Source: Acidobacteriota bacterium (lineage in GTDB: Bacteria; Acidobacteriota; Terriglobia; Terriglobales; Acidobacteriaceae). From it: 13,352 nucleotides of DNA. The DNA lies in the NCBI GenBank assembly GCA_025353435.1, contig JANXQR010000125.1, positions 1-13,352 on the forward strand, read 5' to 3'. Below the pieces are notes generated by a model. That model ran no database searches. It saw nothing but the letters and a program-made list of their open reading frames with translations, and was not told the DNA's origin. Made by a program: the position numbers and the translations under genes. Shown here in pieces: positions 8,243 to 13,352 of this stretch. Numbering within the stretch: position 1 is the stretch's first letter; every line of letters starts with the position of its first letter.

Positions 8243-8273
8243 TCTATAGCATCCAGCCCGCTAACGTACTCAA
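8243..8273 (-). promoter_or_regulatory. Candidate promoter of hpf (extended -10)
   Basis: On the minus strand TTGAGT (8273-8268) lies 19 bp before TGCTATAGA (8251-8243), an extended -10 with TG one base before TATAGA. The spacing is long, but the TG would compensate. The predicted transcript start is about 50 bp before the hpf ATG, leaving room for its strong ribosome site. Confidence 0.4.
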
Positions 8274-8370
8274 TCAGCCGGCAAAGAAGCGTTTCTGTTG
8301 AAGAAAACAGAATCGATGTTTCCACTTATGCCGAGCTTCTCGCCCTCAGACTTTTCTTCTTAAAACGACG

Positions 8371-8401
8371 GGGCGCGCGGCTGATAATCAGCCGTGCGCC
8401 C
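8371..8401 (-). terminator. Intrinsic terminator after the secreted duplicated-domain gene
   Basis: A 14-bp stem with one mismatch (GGGCGCACGGCTGA / TCAGCCGCGCGCCC, read on the minus strand) and a 3-nt loop, followed within a few bases by TTTT. It lies about 80 bp beyond the stop of the 8481-9203 gene and before the hpf promoter, as expected for separating the two transcripts. On the plus strand the mismatch becomes a G-U pair, but no plus-strand gene ends nearby. Confidence 0.6.
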
Positions 8402-8480
8402 TGATTGCGCGATCCGGAGCGTGCTTCTGAGCCCCTAATCCCGGCCGGTCCTGATCCGATCCGGCGATTTCTGTCCTAAT

Positions 8481-9203
8481 TCATTTCTTCACAGTGACAG
8501 TAGTACCCCATGCCCCGTCTGCCGTGCCGAACGAGAAATCGATCTGGTCCCCAGTCACATTTCCCTTGTAGTTCAAAACATAGGTCTGGCCCTGGTAGTC
8601 GGTATTCAGCCAGAACGTGACCACATTGCCGTCAATCTTTCCTTCGTGTATTTCAATCGGCGCAGGCCCCATTCCTTCGGCTGTACCCGTGACCGTCGCG
8701 GCAGCGCTCTTTAGATTCAAGACGATAGGCATACTGGTCCCGTTCAGGTCGAAGGCTCCCTTCCACGCTCCGGTCACGTCCGCCAACTTCGGAAGCGCCG
8801 GTGCCGCAGCCGTAGCAATTGCCGCAGCAGCAACGTCCTTCTTCACAGACATCGTCGTGCCCCAGCTCCCGTCTTCCGTGCCAAACGAGAGGTCGATATG
8901 ATCGGCCGCAACCTTGCCCTTGAACACGATCTTGTAGGTCGTGCCCTGGTAGTCAGAATTCATCCAAAAGGTCACATTATCGCCGTCGATTTTGCCGTCA
9001 TGGATCTCGGACGGCGGATTTGGCGGAACATCGACAGTGCCCGTCAGGTCGGTGCCTGCAACCTTCAGGTTCAAAGCTGCGGGCACGCTGGTGCCGTTCA
9101 AGTCAAACGAGCCCTTCCATGTCCCACTCACGTCCGCAGCGCCCGCCATCGGAGTCACAAACAGAACGGCCGCCAATCCCATCATTCCCAGCACAGCCTT
9201 CAT
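8481..9203 (-). CDS. Secreted protein with two tandem copies of a ~100-residue beta-rich domain (function unknown)
   Basis: 240 aa from ATG at 9203. I chose this start over an upstream TTG at 9224 because AAGGGAG lies about 9 bp before it and because it begins a clean signal peptide (KAVLGMMGLAAVLFVTPMAG, cut near AGA-AD at 22/23). The mature protein is two copies of one domain, residues 23-122 and 141-240, joined by an Ala-rich linker (124-137). By eye the copies are about 62% identical and share GTWKG/GAWKG, FDLNGTS, LNLK, EIH.GKIDG, VTFW.N.DYQG.TY and SFGT.DG.WGTT..VKK. The alternating hydrophobic pattern and many Gly/Asn turns suggest a small beta-barrel or beta-sandwich. I do not recognise a named family with certainty. 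It appears to be monocistronic, with its own promoter and terminator. Confidence 0.85.
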   Translation of the reverse strand: MKAVLGMMGLAAVLFVTPMAGAADVSGTWKGSFDLNGTSVPAALNLKVAGTDLTGTVDVPPNPPSEIHDGKIDGDNVTFWMNSDYQGTTYKIVFKGKVAADHIDLSFGTEDGSWGTTMSVKKDVAAAAIATAAAPALPKLADVTGAWKGAFDLNGTSMPIVLNLKSAAATVTGTAEGMGPAPIEIHEGKIDGNVVTFWLNTDYQGQTYVLNYKGNVTGDQIDFSFGTADGAWGTTVTVKK

Positions 9204-9234
9204 ACAGAAATTCTCCCTTCGCAAAACAACGCCG

Positions 9235-9243
9235 AGTTTAGCA
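9235..9243 (-). promoter_or_regulatory. Candidate extended -10 for the secreted duplicated-domain gene
   Basis: On the minus strand TGCTAAACT, an extended -10 (TG one base before TAAACT), lies about 31 bp before the ATG at 9203. No clear -35 is present. The predicted 5' leader of about 25 nt would contain the AAGGGAG ribosome site. Confidence 0.35.
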
Positions 9244-9295
9244 TGCGGGCCGGTTGTTCCTCACTGCCCGAAATCACCACTTCCACGCAGTCGAA

Positions 9296-9323
9296 TTCAC
9301 GATCGAATGAGGTTGTTTACGAT
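9296..9323 (+). promoter_or_regulatory. Candidate promoter of the HAD hydrolase, positioned for a leaderless mRNA
   Basis: TTCACG (9296-9301), a 16-bp spacer, then TACGAT (9318-9323). Only 7 bp (AGAAAGC) separate the -10 from the ATG at 9331, so transcription would begin at or next to the start codon. No ribosome site of useful strength is present. Confidence 0.3.
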
Positions 9324-9330
9324 AGAAAGC

Positions 9331-10035
9331 ATGCCCCAGTTCCCTGCCGGCCAGACACTCCTCATCGATGCCGATGACACCCTCTGGGAAAACAACGTCT
9401 ACTTTGAACGCGCCATCGCCGCCTTCATCGGCTATCTCAATCACGACACTTGCACGCCCGACGAGGTGCGCCAGACTCTCAACGGTGTGGAACGGGAGAC
9501 CATTCTTGCCCACGGCTATGGGCTTACCAGCTTCACCCGTTCCCTCGTCACCTGCTATGAGCGCCTCAGTCCCGGGCCAGTCACGGAAGAGAACCGCGAA
9601 CGGATACGCGGCTTCGCCCAGACCATTGCCGACCAGGAGATCGAACTGCTTCCGGGAGTAAAGGAGACACTGGCAGAGCTGGCGGGCCGCCATCGAGTCA
9701 TCCTGATGACTAAGGGCAACCACGCCGAGCAGGCCGACAAGTTTGCCCGTTCAGGCCTGCAGCCGTTCTTTTCGGCAATTGAGATTGTCGCGGAAAAGGA
9801 CCCTGAAGCCTATCGGCAGGCAATGGCGCGCCATGAGTTCGCGCCGCACACAAGTTGGATGATTGGAAACAGCCCCAAAAGTGATATCAATCCGGCGCTC
9901 GCTGCGGGCTTGCATGCCGTGCACCTGTTTCATAAGGACACGTGGGTTCTCGAGCATGCGGAGCTTGACGTTCCTTCGCCTGGCCAGCACCTGATTGAGC
10001 TGGATTCCTTTGCCAGACTGATTACAATTTTCTGA
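9331..10035 (+). CDS. HAD-superfamily hydrolase (haloacid dehalogenase-like phosphatase)
   Basis: 234 aa from ATG at 9331; the open frame continues upstream, but that part is antisense to the neighbouring gene. An in-frame ATG at 9307 is a less likely alternative. Motif I is DADDTLW (13-19), with nucleophile D13 and acid/base D15. A helical cap covers about 20-100. ELLPGVKETLAEL (105-117) leads to motif II T127 (LMTKGN), motif III Lys at 156 (VAEKDPEAY) and motif IV MIGNSPKSDINPALAAG (177-193), with D185. The first motif IV position is Asn180, where Asp is more common. A soluble Mg-dependent phosphatase is expected, with YjjG-like or phosphoglycolate-phosphatase-like layout; the substrate cannot be predicted. 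It diverges from the secreted protein gene across a 127-bp shared promoter region. Confidence 0.88.
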   Translation: MPQFPAGQTLLIDADDTLWENNVYFERAIAAFIGYLNHDTCTPDEVRQTLNGVERETILAHGYGLTSFTRSLVTCYERLSPGPVTEENRERIRGFAQTIADQEIELLPGVKETLAELAGRHRVILMTKGNHAEQADKFARSGLQPFFSAIEIVAEKDPEAYRQAMARHEFAPHTSWMIGNSPKSDINPALAAGLHAVHLFHKDTWVLEHAELDVPSPGQHLIELDSFARLITIF

Positions 10036-10037
10036 TG

Positions 10038-10066
10038 GTTACAGGAACCTGTTTTTACGGTAGTCT
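10038..10066 (+). promoter_or_regulatory. Candidate promoter of the 101-aa membrane protein, positioned for a leaderless mRNA
   Basis: GTTACA (10038-10043), a 17-bp spacer, then TAGTCT (10061-10066). Six bases separate the -10 from the ATG at 10073, and no Shine-Dalgarno sequence is visible. It starts just after the stop of the HAD gene. Confidence 0.3.
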
Positions 10067-10072
10067 CTGCGA

Positions 10073-10378
10073 ATGCCCGCAAAGTACCTTTTGAAACTCC
10101 TTTTTGCTGCCGGACTTGGAGGCCTCTTTGGAGAGTATGTTGCCAAAGACCATGAGCGCTGGTTCAAGCTTGGCCGCGACGCGTTCCTGGCCTACGAGAA
10201 TCACCGGTTCGAAACTCAGATGGCCCATCCGACCATCGGATTTGCGTTCGTGGTTGGAATGGCTATCTTTAGTGTCGGCGTGGCCGTGATTTATGAGCTT
10301 GTAGGCTTGGTTGGGGACAGGCTATTCGGAATCATGAAACGCCGCGTGAAAGATAACCGAATGACAGCGAGCCATTGA
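10073..10378 (+). CDS. Small membrane protein of unknown function
   Basis: 101 aa, not recognised. A weakly hydrophobic, Gly-rich N-terminal segment (about 5-21, LLKLLFAAGLGGLFG) is followed by a charged, aromatic stretch (22-50), then a clear TM helix (about 55-79) and a basic tail (88-101). The charge pattern suggests a bitopic or two-TM inner-membrane protein. It is 37 bp downstream of the HAD gene; a separate promoter is possible. There is no ribosome site, and the ATG lies 6 bp after a -10-like TAGTCT. The stop codon overlaps the -35 of the leader promoter proposed for the next transcript. A frame of this length with a sensible hydrophobic profile is probably real, but the function is unknown. 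Confidence 0.65.
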   Translation: MPAKYLLKLLFAAGLGGLFGEYVAKDHERWFKLGRDAFLAYENHRFETQMAHPTIGFAFVVGMAIFSVGVAVIYELVGLVGDRLFGIMKRRVKDNRMTASH

Positions 10379-10404
10379 CCGAATAACAGAATCTCTGTTC
10401 TACT
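10375..10404 (+). promoter_or_regulatory. Candidate promoter of the paiB-cimA leader transcript
   Basis: TTGACC (10375-10380; 5/6 match to TTGACA), an 18-bp spacer, then TCTACT (10399-10404; 4/6 match to TATAAT). The predicted start is near 10411, about 6 nt before the leader ORF ATG. The -35 overlaps the stop codon of the upstream gene. Confidence 0.4.
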
Positions 10405-10416
10405 TCGAACAACGTC

Positions 10417-10524
10417 ATGCAGATGCGCTCCGCCAACTCGATCGTCAACATCGTCGCAGGCATGCGCGCCATTCCCGCCATTCGAATTACGAGCCACAAC
10501 ATGTGCGGGGGAATCAGAGCCTAA
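10417..10524 (+). CDS. Putative 35-aa Ile-rich leader peptide
   Basis: ATG to TAA, 35 codons, beginning MQMRSANSIVNIVAG and ending NMCGGIRA. Six codons are Ile (9, 12, 19, 22, 24, 33) and two are Val (10, 13); there is no Leu. Third-position G/C is high (about 29 of 35), as in the real genes here. No Shine-Dalgarno sequence is seen; with the proposed promoter the mRNA would start about 6 nt before the ATG. It ends 28 bp before the terminator. The Ile content, its position and the isoleucine-pathway-type enzyme downstream point to a control peptide rather than a working protein. It could still be a chance frame. Confidence 0.45.
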   Translation: MQMRSANSIVNIVAGMRAIPAIRITSHNMCGGIRA

Positions 10525-10552
10525 GCTTCAAGCAGCAAAGCAGCGTCAGGCC

Positions 10553-10587
10553 GCCACCCCGTACAGGGTTGGTGGCTTTTTAGTTTT
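10553..10587 (+). terminator. Intrinsic terminator / attenuator upstream of paiB
   Basis: GCCACC (10553-10558) pairs with GGTGGC (10571-10576). Two further C-G pairs lie inside a TT bulge, the loop is 6 nt, and TTTTTAGTTTTT follows. It ends only 24 bp before the paiB ATG, leaving almost no room for a promoter. Either it ends the 10073-10378 transcript, or, as I favour, it is a regulated terminator that paiB transcripts must pass. Confidence 0.7.
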
Positions 10588-10611
10588 TGCGACCAGGATT
10601 GAGAGAGAACG

Positions 10612-11217
10612 ATGTACACGCCTAAGTTCAACCAGGTGACCGACCGCAACGTGCTGATCGAGGCCATGCGCGCGTATTCGTTCGCCATCCTCTTCGGTCC
10701 GCAGTTGCAGGCCACCCACCTCCCGTTGATGGTTAAAGAAGAAGGCGAGCAGGTCGTGCTCCTCGGCCACTTTGCTCGCGCCAACCCTCATTGGACGGAG
10801 CTCTCCGGCCGCGAGGCGCTGGTTGTCTTCCCCGGCCCTCACAGCTACGTCTCGCCTTCGAATTACGCCGAAGCGCTTTCAGTCCCGACATGGAACTACA
10901 TCGCCATCCACGCTTACGGCACGCTCGATCTCGTTGAAGATGAATCCGGAAAAAGCGACCTTGTTGAAGCATTGATCCAGGTTCACGAGCCTACTTATCT
11001 CGACAAATGGCATGGCATGTCCGCCGTCTATCGACGCTATATGCTTGCGGGAATCATGGGCTTTCATATCCCGGTCACGCGTCTTGAAGGCAAATTCAAA
11101 ATCAGCCAGAATCGCGCAGAAGTGGAGCGCCACAATGTGCATGCCGCTCACGCAGCCGGCTCCTCCGATCAGCAGGAACTGGCGCGCTGGATGGAGCGGC
11201 TGATCCCCCAAGTGTGA
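10612..11217 (+). CDS. paiB: PaiB-family FMN-binding protein (putative transcriptional regulator)
   Basis: 201 aa, full family length. PaiB proteins have a split-barrel FMN-binding fold; the Bacillus member was described as a negative regulator of sporulation and protease genes, but its mechanism is not settled. Family motifs are ATHLPL (34-39), GHFARANPHW (52-61), GPHSYVSP (75-82), VPTWNY (91-96), HAYG (100-103) and KFKISQNR (161-168). A GAGAG ribosome site precedes the ATG. It is the first full gene after the attenuator and is followed 50 bp later by the cimA-like gene, so both are probably on one mRNA. What a flavin-binding PaiB would do next to an amino-acid biosynthesis enzyme is unknown. 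Confidence 0.9.
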   Translation: MYTPKFNQVTDRNVLIEAMRAYSFAILFGPQLQATHLPLMVKEEGEQVVLLGHFARANPHWTELSGREALVVFPGPHSYVSPSNYAEALSVPTWNYIAIHAYGTLDLVEDESGKSDLVEALIQVHEPTYLDKWHGMSAVYRRYMLAGIMGFHIPVTRLEGKFKISQNRAEVERHNVHAAHAAGSSDQQELARWMERLIPQV

Positions 11218-11267
11218 GGCAGACCAAGCGCCTTGTAGCGAATAACGCGCGAATTTGAAGGCAGGAA

Positions 11268-12971
11268 ATGATGAACGATAACAAGGTTTCTCGAGTTGAG
11301 CTCCCACTGGTCGAGCTTTTTGACACCAGCCTCCGCGACGGCATGCAGCAGCCGAACCTGGAGATCTCCGCTCCCAATGCGGTGAGCCTGATCCAGCGAA
11401 TGTCCGCGTTCGGCGTGCACTACGCGGAGATTGGTTTCGCTGGTGCGCATCAGTTTGTTGGAGAACTTACGCAGGCGCTCGACAACGCCGATACCGGCAA
11501 CATCAAACTGGCTCTGTTCGGACGCTCACGCGGCCGCGACACCCGCGTTGCTGATTGGCCCGATGTGCAGTTCATTGTTCAGCATAAGCAGCGTGTCCGG
11601 GTCGCCGTAATTGTTCTCAAGTCCAGACTGCTCGACGTAGGCAAATCACTCGAAACCACGCCCGAGGAAAATCTCCTCATGGCGCATGAGACGATTGCGT
11701 TCCTTCAGGACCAGGGACTTGAAGTAATCGTGGACTTGGAGCACGCGCTGGACGCAGCCTGCGGACGGCGGGAGTGTGGCGCTCCGTGCGACCCTGACTT
11801 TCGCGCCAGCACCCTCGACTATTTCCACCAGGTTGTTGCCCAGTGCGCCGAGCAACAAGTAAGCCGGATCGTCGCTTGCGACACGACTGGCGGGGCAAGT
11901 CCGGAAGAAGTCTCCGACGTCATCGGCACGCTCGTTCGCAATCACCCAAATATCCGCATTGGCTTCCACGGCCACACCGACCGCGGCTTCGGCGTTGCCA
12001 ACTCCCGAGCCGCAATCCTTGCCGGTGCCAGCCACGTGCAGGGCACGCTTCTCGGCACGGGCGAGCGCTGCGGCAACGTCAACCTGACCACTCTGGTGGG
12101 CAGCATGCAACTCCGCAATGAAGCCGAGTTCGTCCCGGCAAATTCATTGCCTGGGCTCACAAGCCTTGCACATTCCGGATATTCCGCGTTCTCGCTCGAC
12201 GTTCCCCACGGAGCGCCGATTGTTGGGCCGGGCGCATTTGGGACCTGGGCCGGTATGCACGGGTCCAGCGAGCGAAAAAACCCCGGTGCGTACTTGTGGT
12301 GCGATCCGGCCAAGGTCGGCGCCACTCCGGCAATCGGCGTTAATCGCCAATCCGGCAAGGCCAACATCCTGCTGCTCTCTGAGAGCCTGGGCGTGCCGCT
12401 CAACTCCGCGCAGGCCCAGGAACTGATGGACACTAATCAGCCCATGATCGAGGGTGGCGGCTTTACGGCCAGCGAAGTTTCATTCCGTCTCGCCTGCCTC
12501 AAGGCCCTCAAAGTCCTTCCCAATTTGTTCACTGTCCGCACCTGGCGGGTTTTCGACGAGTCAGACGAGGCTGGAACCCGCTTCGTACAGGCGTTCATGT
12601 CATTGGGGATAGGCGATAAGACCATCGTGACCACCCGTGCCGAGGGCGCTGGCCCTGTGGACGCCATGACACGCGCCATGCGCGGTGAGCTCGAAAAGTG
12701 GTACCCCGCCCTGCAACAAATGCGGCTCGGCCGATTCAGCGTAACCGCCATCGACGTCTCGGCGCACGACTCGGCTGCGTACGTTCGGGTTACCGTAAGC
12801 TTCCAGGCCGATGGGCACGAGCCGTGGGTGACTGCGGGAGTGAGCAGCGACATGAATCAGGCCGCCCTCATGGCCATCGTGGACGGCTTCCATCACTGGC
12901 TCCTTCTGCAGTCCGGCGAAACCTATAGCGCAATCGGAAACTCGGAAGTGTCACCAGGTGTGCGAAACTAG
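11268..12971 (+). CDS. CimA-like acyltransferase of the citramalate / 2-isopropylmalate synthase family
   Basis: 567 aa. The family condenses acetyl-CoA with a 2-oxoacid; citramalate synthase (pyruvate + acetyl-CoA) opens a threonine-independent route to isoleucine. The N-terminal TIM barrel is about 12-290: DTSLRDGMQ (19-27), with the catalytic Arg23-Asp24; CDTTGG (204-209); the metal site HGHTD (234-238), with H234 and H236; and GTGERCGNVNL (263-273). A linker helix region (294-400) includes VGPGAFGTWAGMH (319-331) and QSGKANIL (361-368). The C-terminal LeuA-type regulatory domain is about 420-545, with GPVDAMTRAM (462-471) and PWVTAGVSSDMNQAAL. GAAGG lies 6 bp before the ATG. Several motif positions differ from typical CimA, so citramalate synthase is the best guess rather than certain; a related condensation is possible. 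Confidence 0.82.
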   Translation: MMNDNKVSRVELPLVELFDTSLRDGMQQPNLEISAPNAVSLIQRMSAFGVHYAEIGFAGAHQFVGELTQALDNADTGNIKLALFGRSRGRDTRVADWPDVQFIVQHKQRVRVAVIVLKSRLLDVGKSLETTPEENLLMAHETIAFLQDQGLEVIVDLEHALDAACGRRECGAPCDPDFRASTLDYFHQVVAQCAEQQVSRIVACDTTGGASPEEVSDVIGTLVRNHPNIRIGFHGHTDRGFGVANSRAAILAGASHVQGTLLGTGERCGNVNLTTLVGSMQLRNEAEFVPANSLPGLTSLAHSGYSAFSLDVPHGAPIVGPGAFGTWAGMHGSSERKNPGAYLWCDPAKVGATPAIGVNRQSGKANILLLSESLGVPLNSAQAQELMDTNQPMIEGGGFTASEVSFRLACLKALKVLPNLFTVRTWRVFDESDEAGTRFVQAFMSLGIGDKTIVTTRAEGAGPVDAMTRAMRGELEKWYPALQQMRLGRFSVTAIDVSAHDSAAYVRVTVSFQADGHEPWVTAGVSSDMNQAALMAIVDGFHHWLLLQSGETYSAIGNSEVSPGVRN

Positions 12972-13008
12972 CGGCGCCATCGTCTTCGACAAATCCAAAG
13001 GAGATACC

Positions 13009-13352
13009 GTGCGCCGCCTCTTGATGCTGGTCCTGTTTCTCGTTGCAACCTCGATCTCCGTTGCCGCTCAAACTCCTGGCCACACAGATTGGCGGGCAGC
13101 CGTCGACGAGGAGCTTCCGCTCCTCGGCCATCGCAACTGGATCCTGGTGGTCGATTCTGCCTATCCGCTTCAATCTTCCCCCGGAGTCGAGACATTGGAG
13201 ACTGATGCGCCGCAGCTTGAGGTCCTTCGTCACGTTCTGGGAGCGCTCGATCGGTCGATTCATCTAAGACCTGAGATCTTCCTGGATAAAGAGCTCAACT
13301 TCGTGGCTGAAGAGGACGCGTCCGGAGTGTCAGCCTACCGCCCAGAGCTTCA
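13009..13352 (+). CDS. Exported RbsD/FucU-like (sugar pyranase/mutarotase family) protein, partial
   Basis: Start of a gene that leaves the window after 114 codons. It begins with GTG at 13009, supported by AAAGGAGA 4 bp upstream. Residues 1-20 form a signal peptide (RRLLMLVLFLVATSISVAA, cut before Gln21). The mature part has ELPLLGHRNWILVVDSAYPL (35-54), resembling the LGHTD..VIADAGFP start of RbsD, with H41 at the catalytic-His position. QLEVLRHVLGALD (69-81) matches the following RbsD helix. RbsD and FucU interconvert ring and anomeric forms of ribose or fucose, usually in the cytoplasm; an exported version is odd. It follows the cimA-like gene by 37 bp, so is probably in its operon. Family assignment is by motif memory and is moderate. 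Confidence 0.7.
   Translation, partial: MRRLLMLVLFLVATSISVAAQTPGHTDWRAAVDEELPLLGHRNWILVVDSAYPLQSSPGVETLETDAPQLEVLRHVLGALDRSIHLRPEIFLDKELNFVAEEDASGVSAYRPEL

Larger units (their letters stand above)
10411..10587 (+). promoter_or_regulatory. Candidate transcription attenuator (leader RNA) of paiB-cimA
   Basis: A predicted leader of about 177 nt with three competing helices that I paired by hand. The 1:2 helix joins 10471-10478 (ATTCCCGC) with 10505-10514, with a 2-nt bulge. The 2:3 antiterminator joins 10502-10510 (TGTGCGGGG) with 10557-10565 (CCCCGTACA), 9 pairs including one G-U. The 3:4 terminator joins 10553-10560 with 10567-10576 and is followed by a U-run. Helix 1:2 excludes 2:3, and 2:3 excludes 3:4. 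The 5' strand of helix 1:2 covers Ile codon 19 of the leader ORF. A ribosome stalled at Ile codons 19-24 would cover segment 1 and free segment 2 to make the antiterminator; one that reaches the stop codon would crowd segment 2 and favour termination. Function is inferred. Confidence 0.45.

Noticed and set aside
9204..9224. TTG start at 9224 for the secreted protein
   Set aside because: The ATG at 9203 has a good AAGGGAG ribosome site and gives a cleaner signal peptide; the TTG start would place that ribosome site inside the coding region.
8992..9330. Long N-terminal extension of the HAD hydrolase frame
   Set aside because: The extension is antisense to the secreted duplicated-domain gene and its promoter; the HAD fold starts just after the ATG at 9331.
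10041..10057. ACAGGAACCTGTTTTTA as a terminator of the HAD gene
   Set aside because: The stem is only 4 bp if the loop is realistic, and the T-run is short; it more likely just overlaps the promoter of the next gene.

Overview
The window reads as a chromosomal stretch of a moderately GC-rich Gram-negative bacterium. An acidobacterium (Acidobacteriota, Terriglobia-like) is the best guess, from the style of the RND pump, the RapZ variant and the gene mix; this is inference, because no rRNA or other strong taxonomic marker is present. I see no tRNA, rRNA, CRISPR array, insertion sequence or prophage gene.

Positions 1-9203 carry genes on the minus strand. Read in the direction of transcription, they are: a secreted protein made of two copies of one domain (9203-8481); a hairpin terminator (8401-8371); a long-form ribosome hibernation factor, hpf (8184-7546); a PAS-PAS-GGDEF-EAL cyclic-di-GMP protein (7242-5191); the RNase adapter/nucleotide-binding protein RapZ (5151-4234); a gene-free 385-bp stretch; and an RND efflux operon with a periplasmic adaptor (3848-2601) overlapping by 4 bp a partial MdtB/AcrB-type permease (2604 to beyond position 1).

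Positions 9331-13352 carry genes on the plus strand: a HAD-family hydrolase, a 101-aa small membrane protein, a PaiB-family FMN-binding protein, a CimA-like (citramalate/2-isopropylmalate synthase family) enzyme, and the start of an exported RbsD/FucU-like protein that runs off the window.

The most interesting region is 10375-10611, just before paiB and cimA. It holds a promoter-like pair, a 35-codon ORF with six isoleucine codons, two mutually exclusive pairings, and an intrinsic terminator ending 24 bp before the paiB start codon. This is the layout of a ribosome-mediated attenuator, and the operon downstream contains an enzyme family that makes isoleucine precursors. I propose it as an Ile-responsive leader controlling paiB-cimA-rbsD-like. 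Other points of note are a degenerate EAL domain next to an intact GGDEF domain with an I-site, a roughly 80-residue Ser/Thr/Ala-rich insert in the RND permease, an RbsD-like protein with a signal peptide, and -10-like elements only 5-7 bp before several start codons, suggesting leaderless mRNAs.
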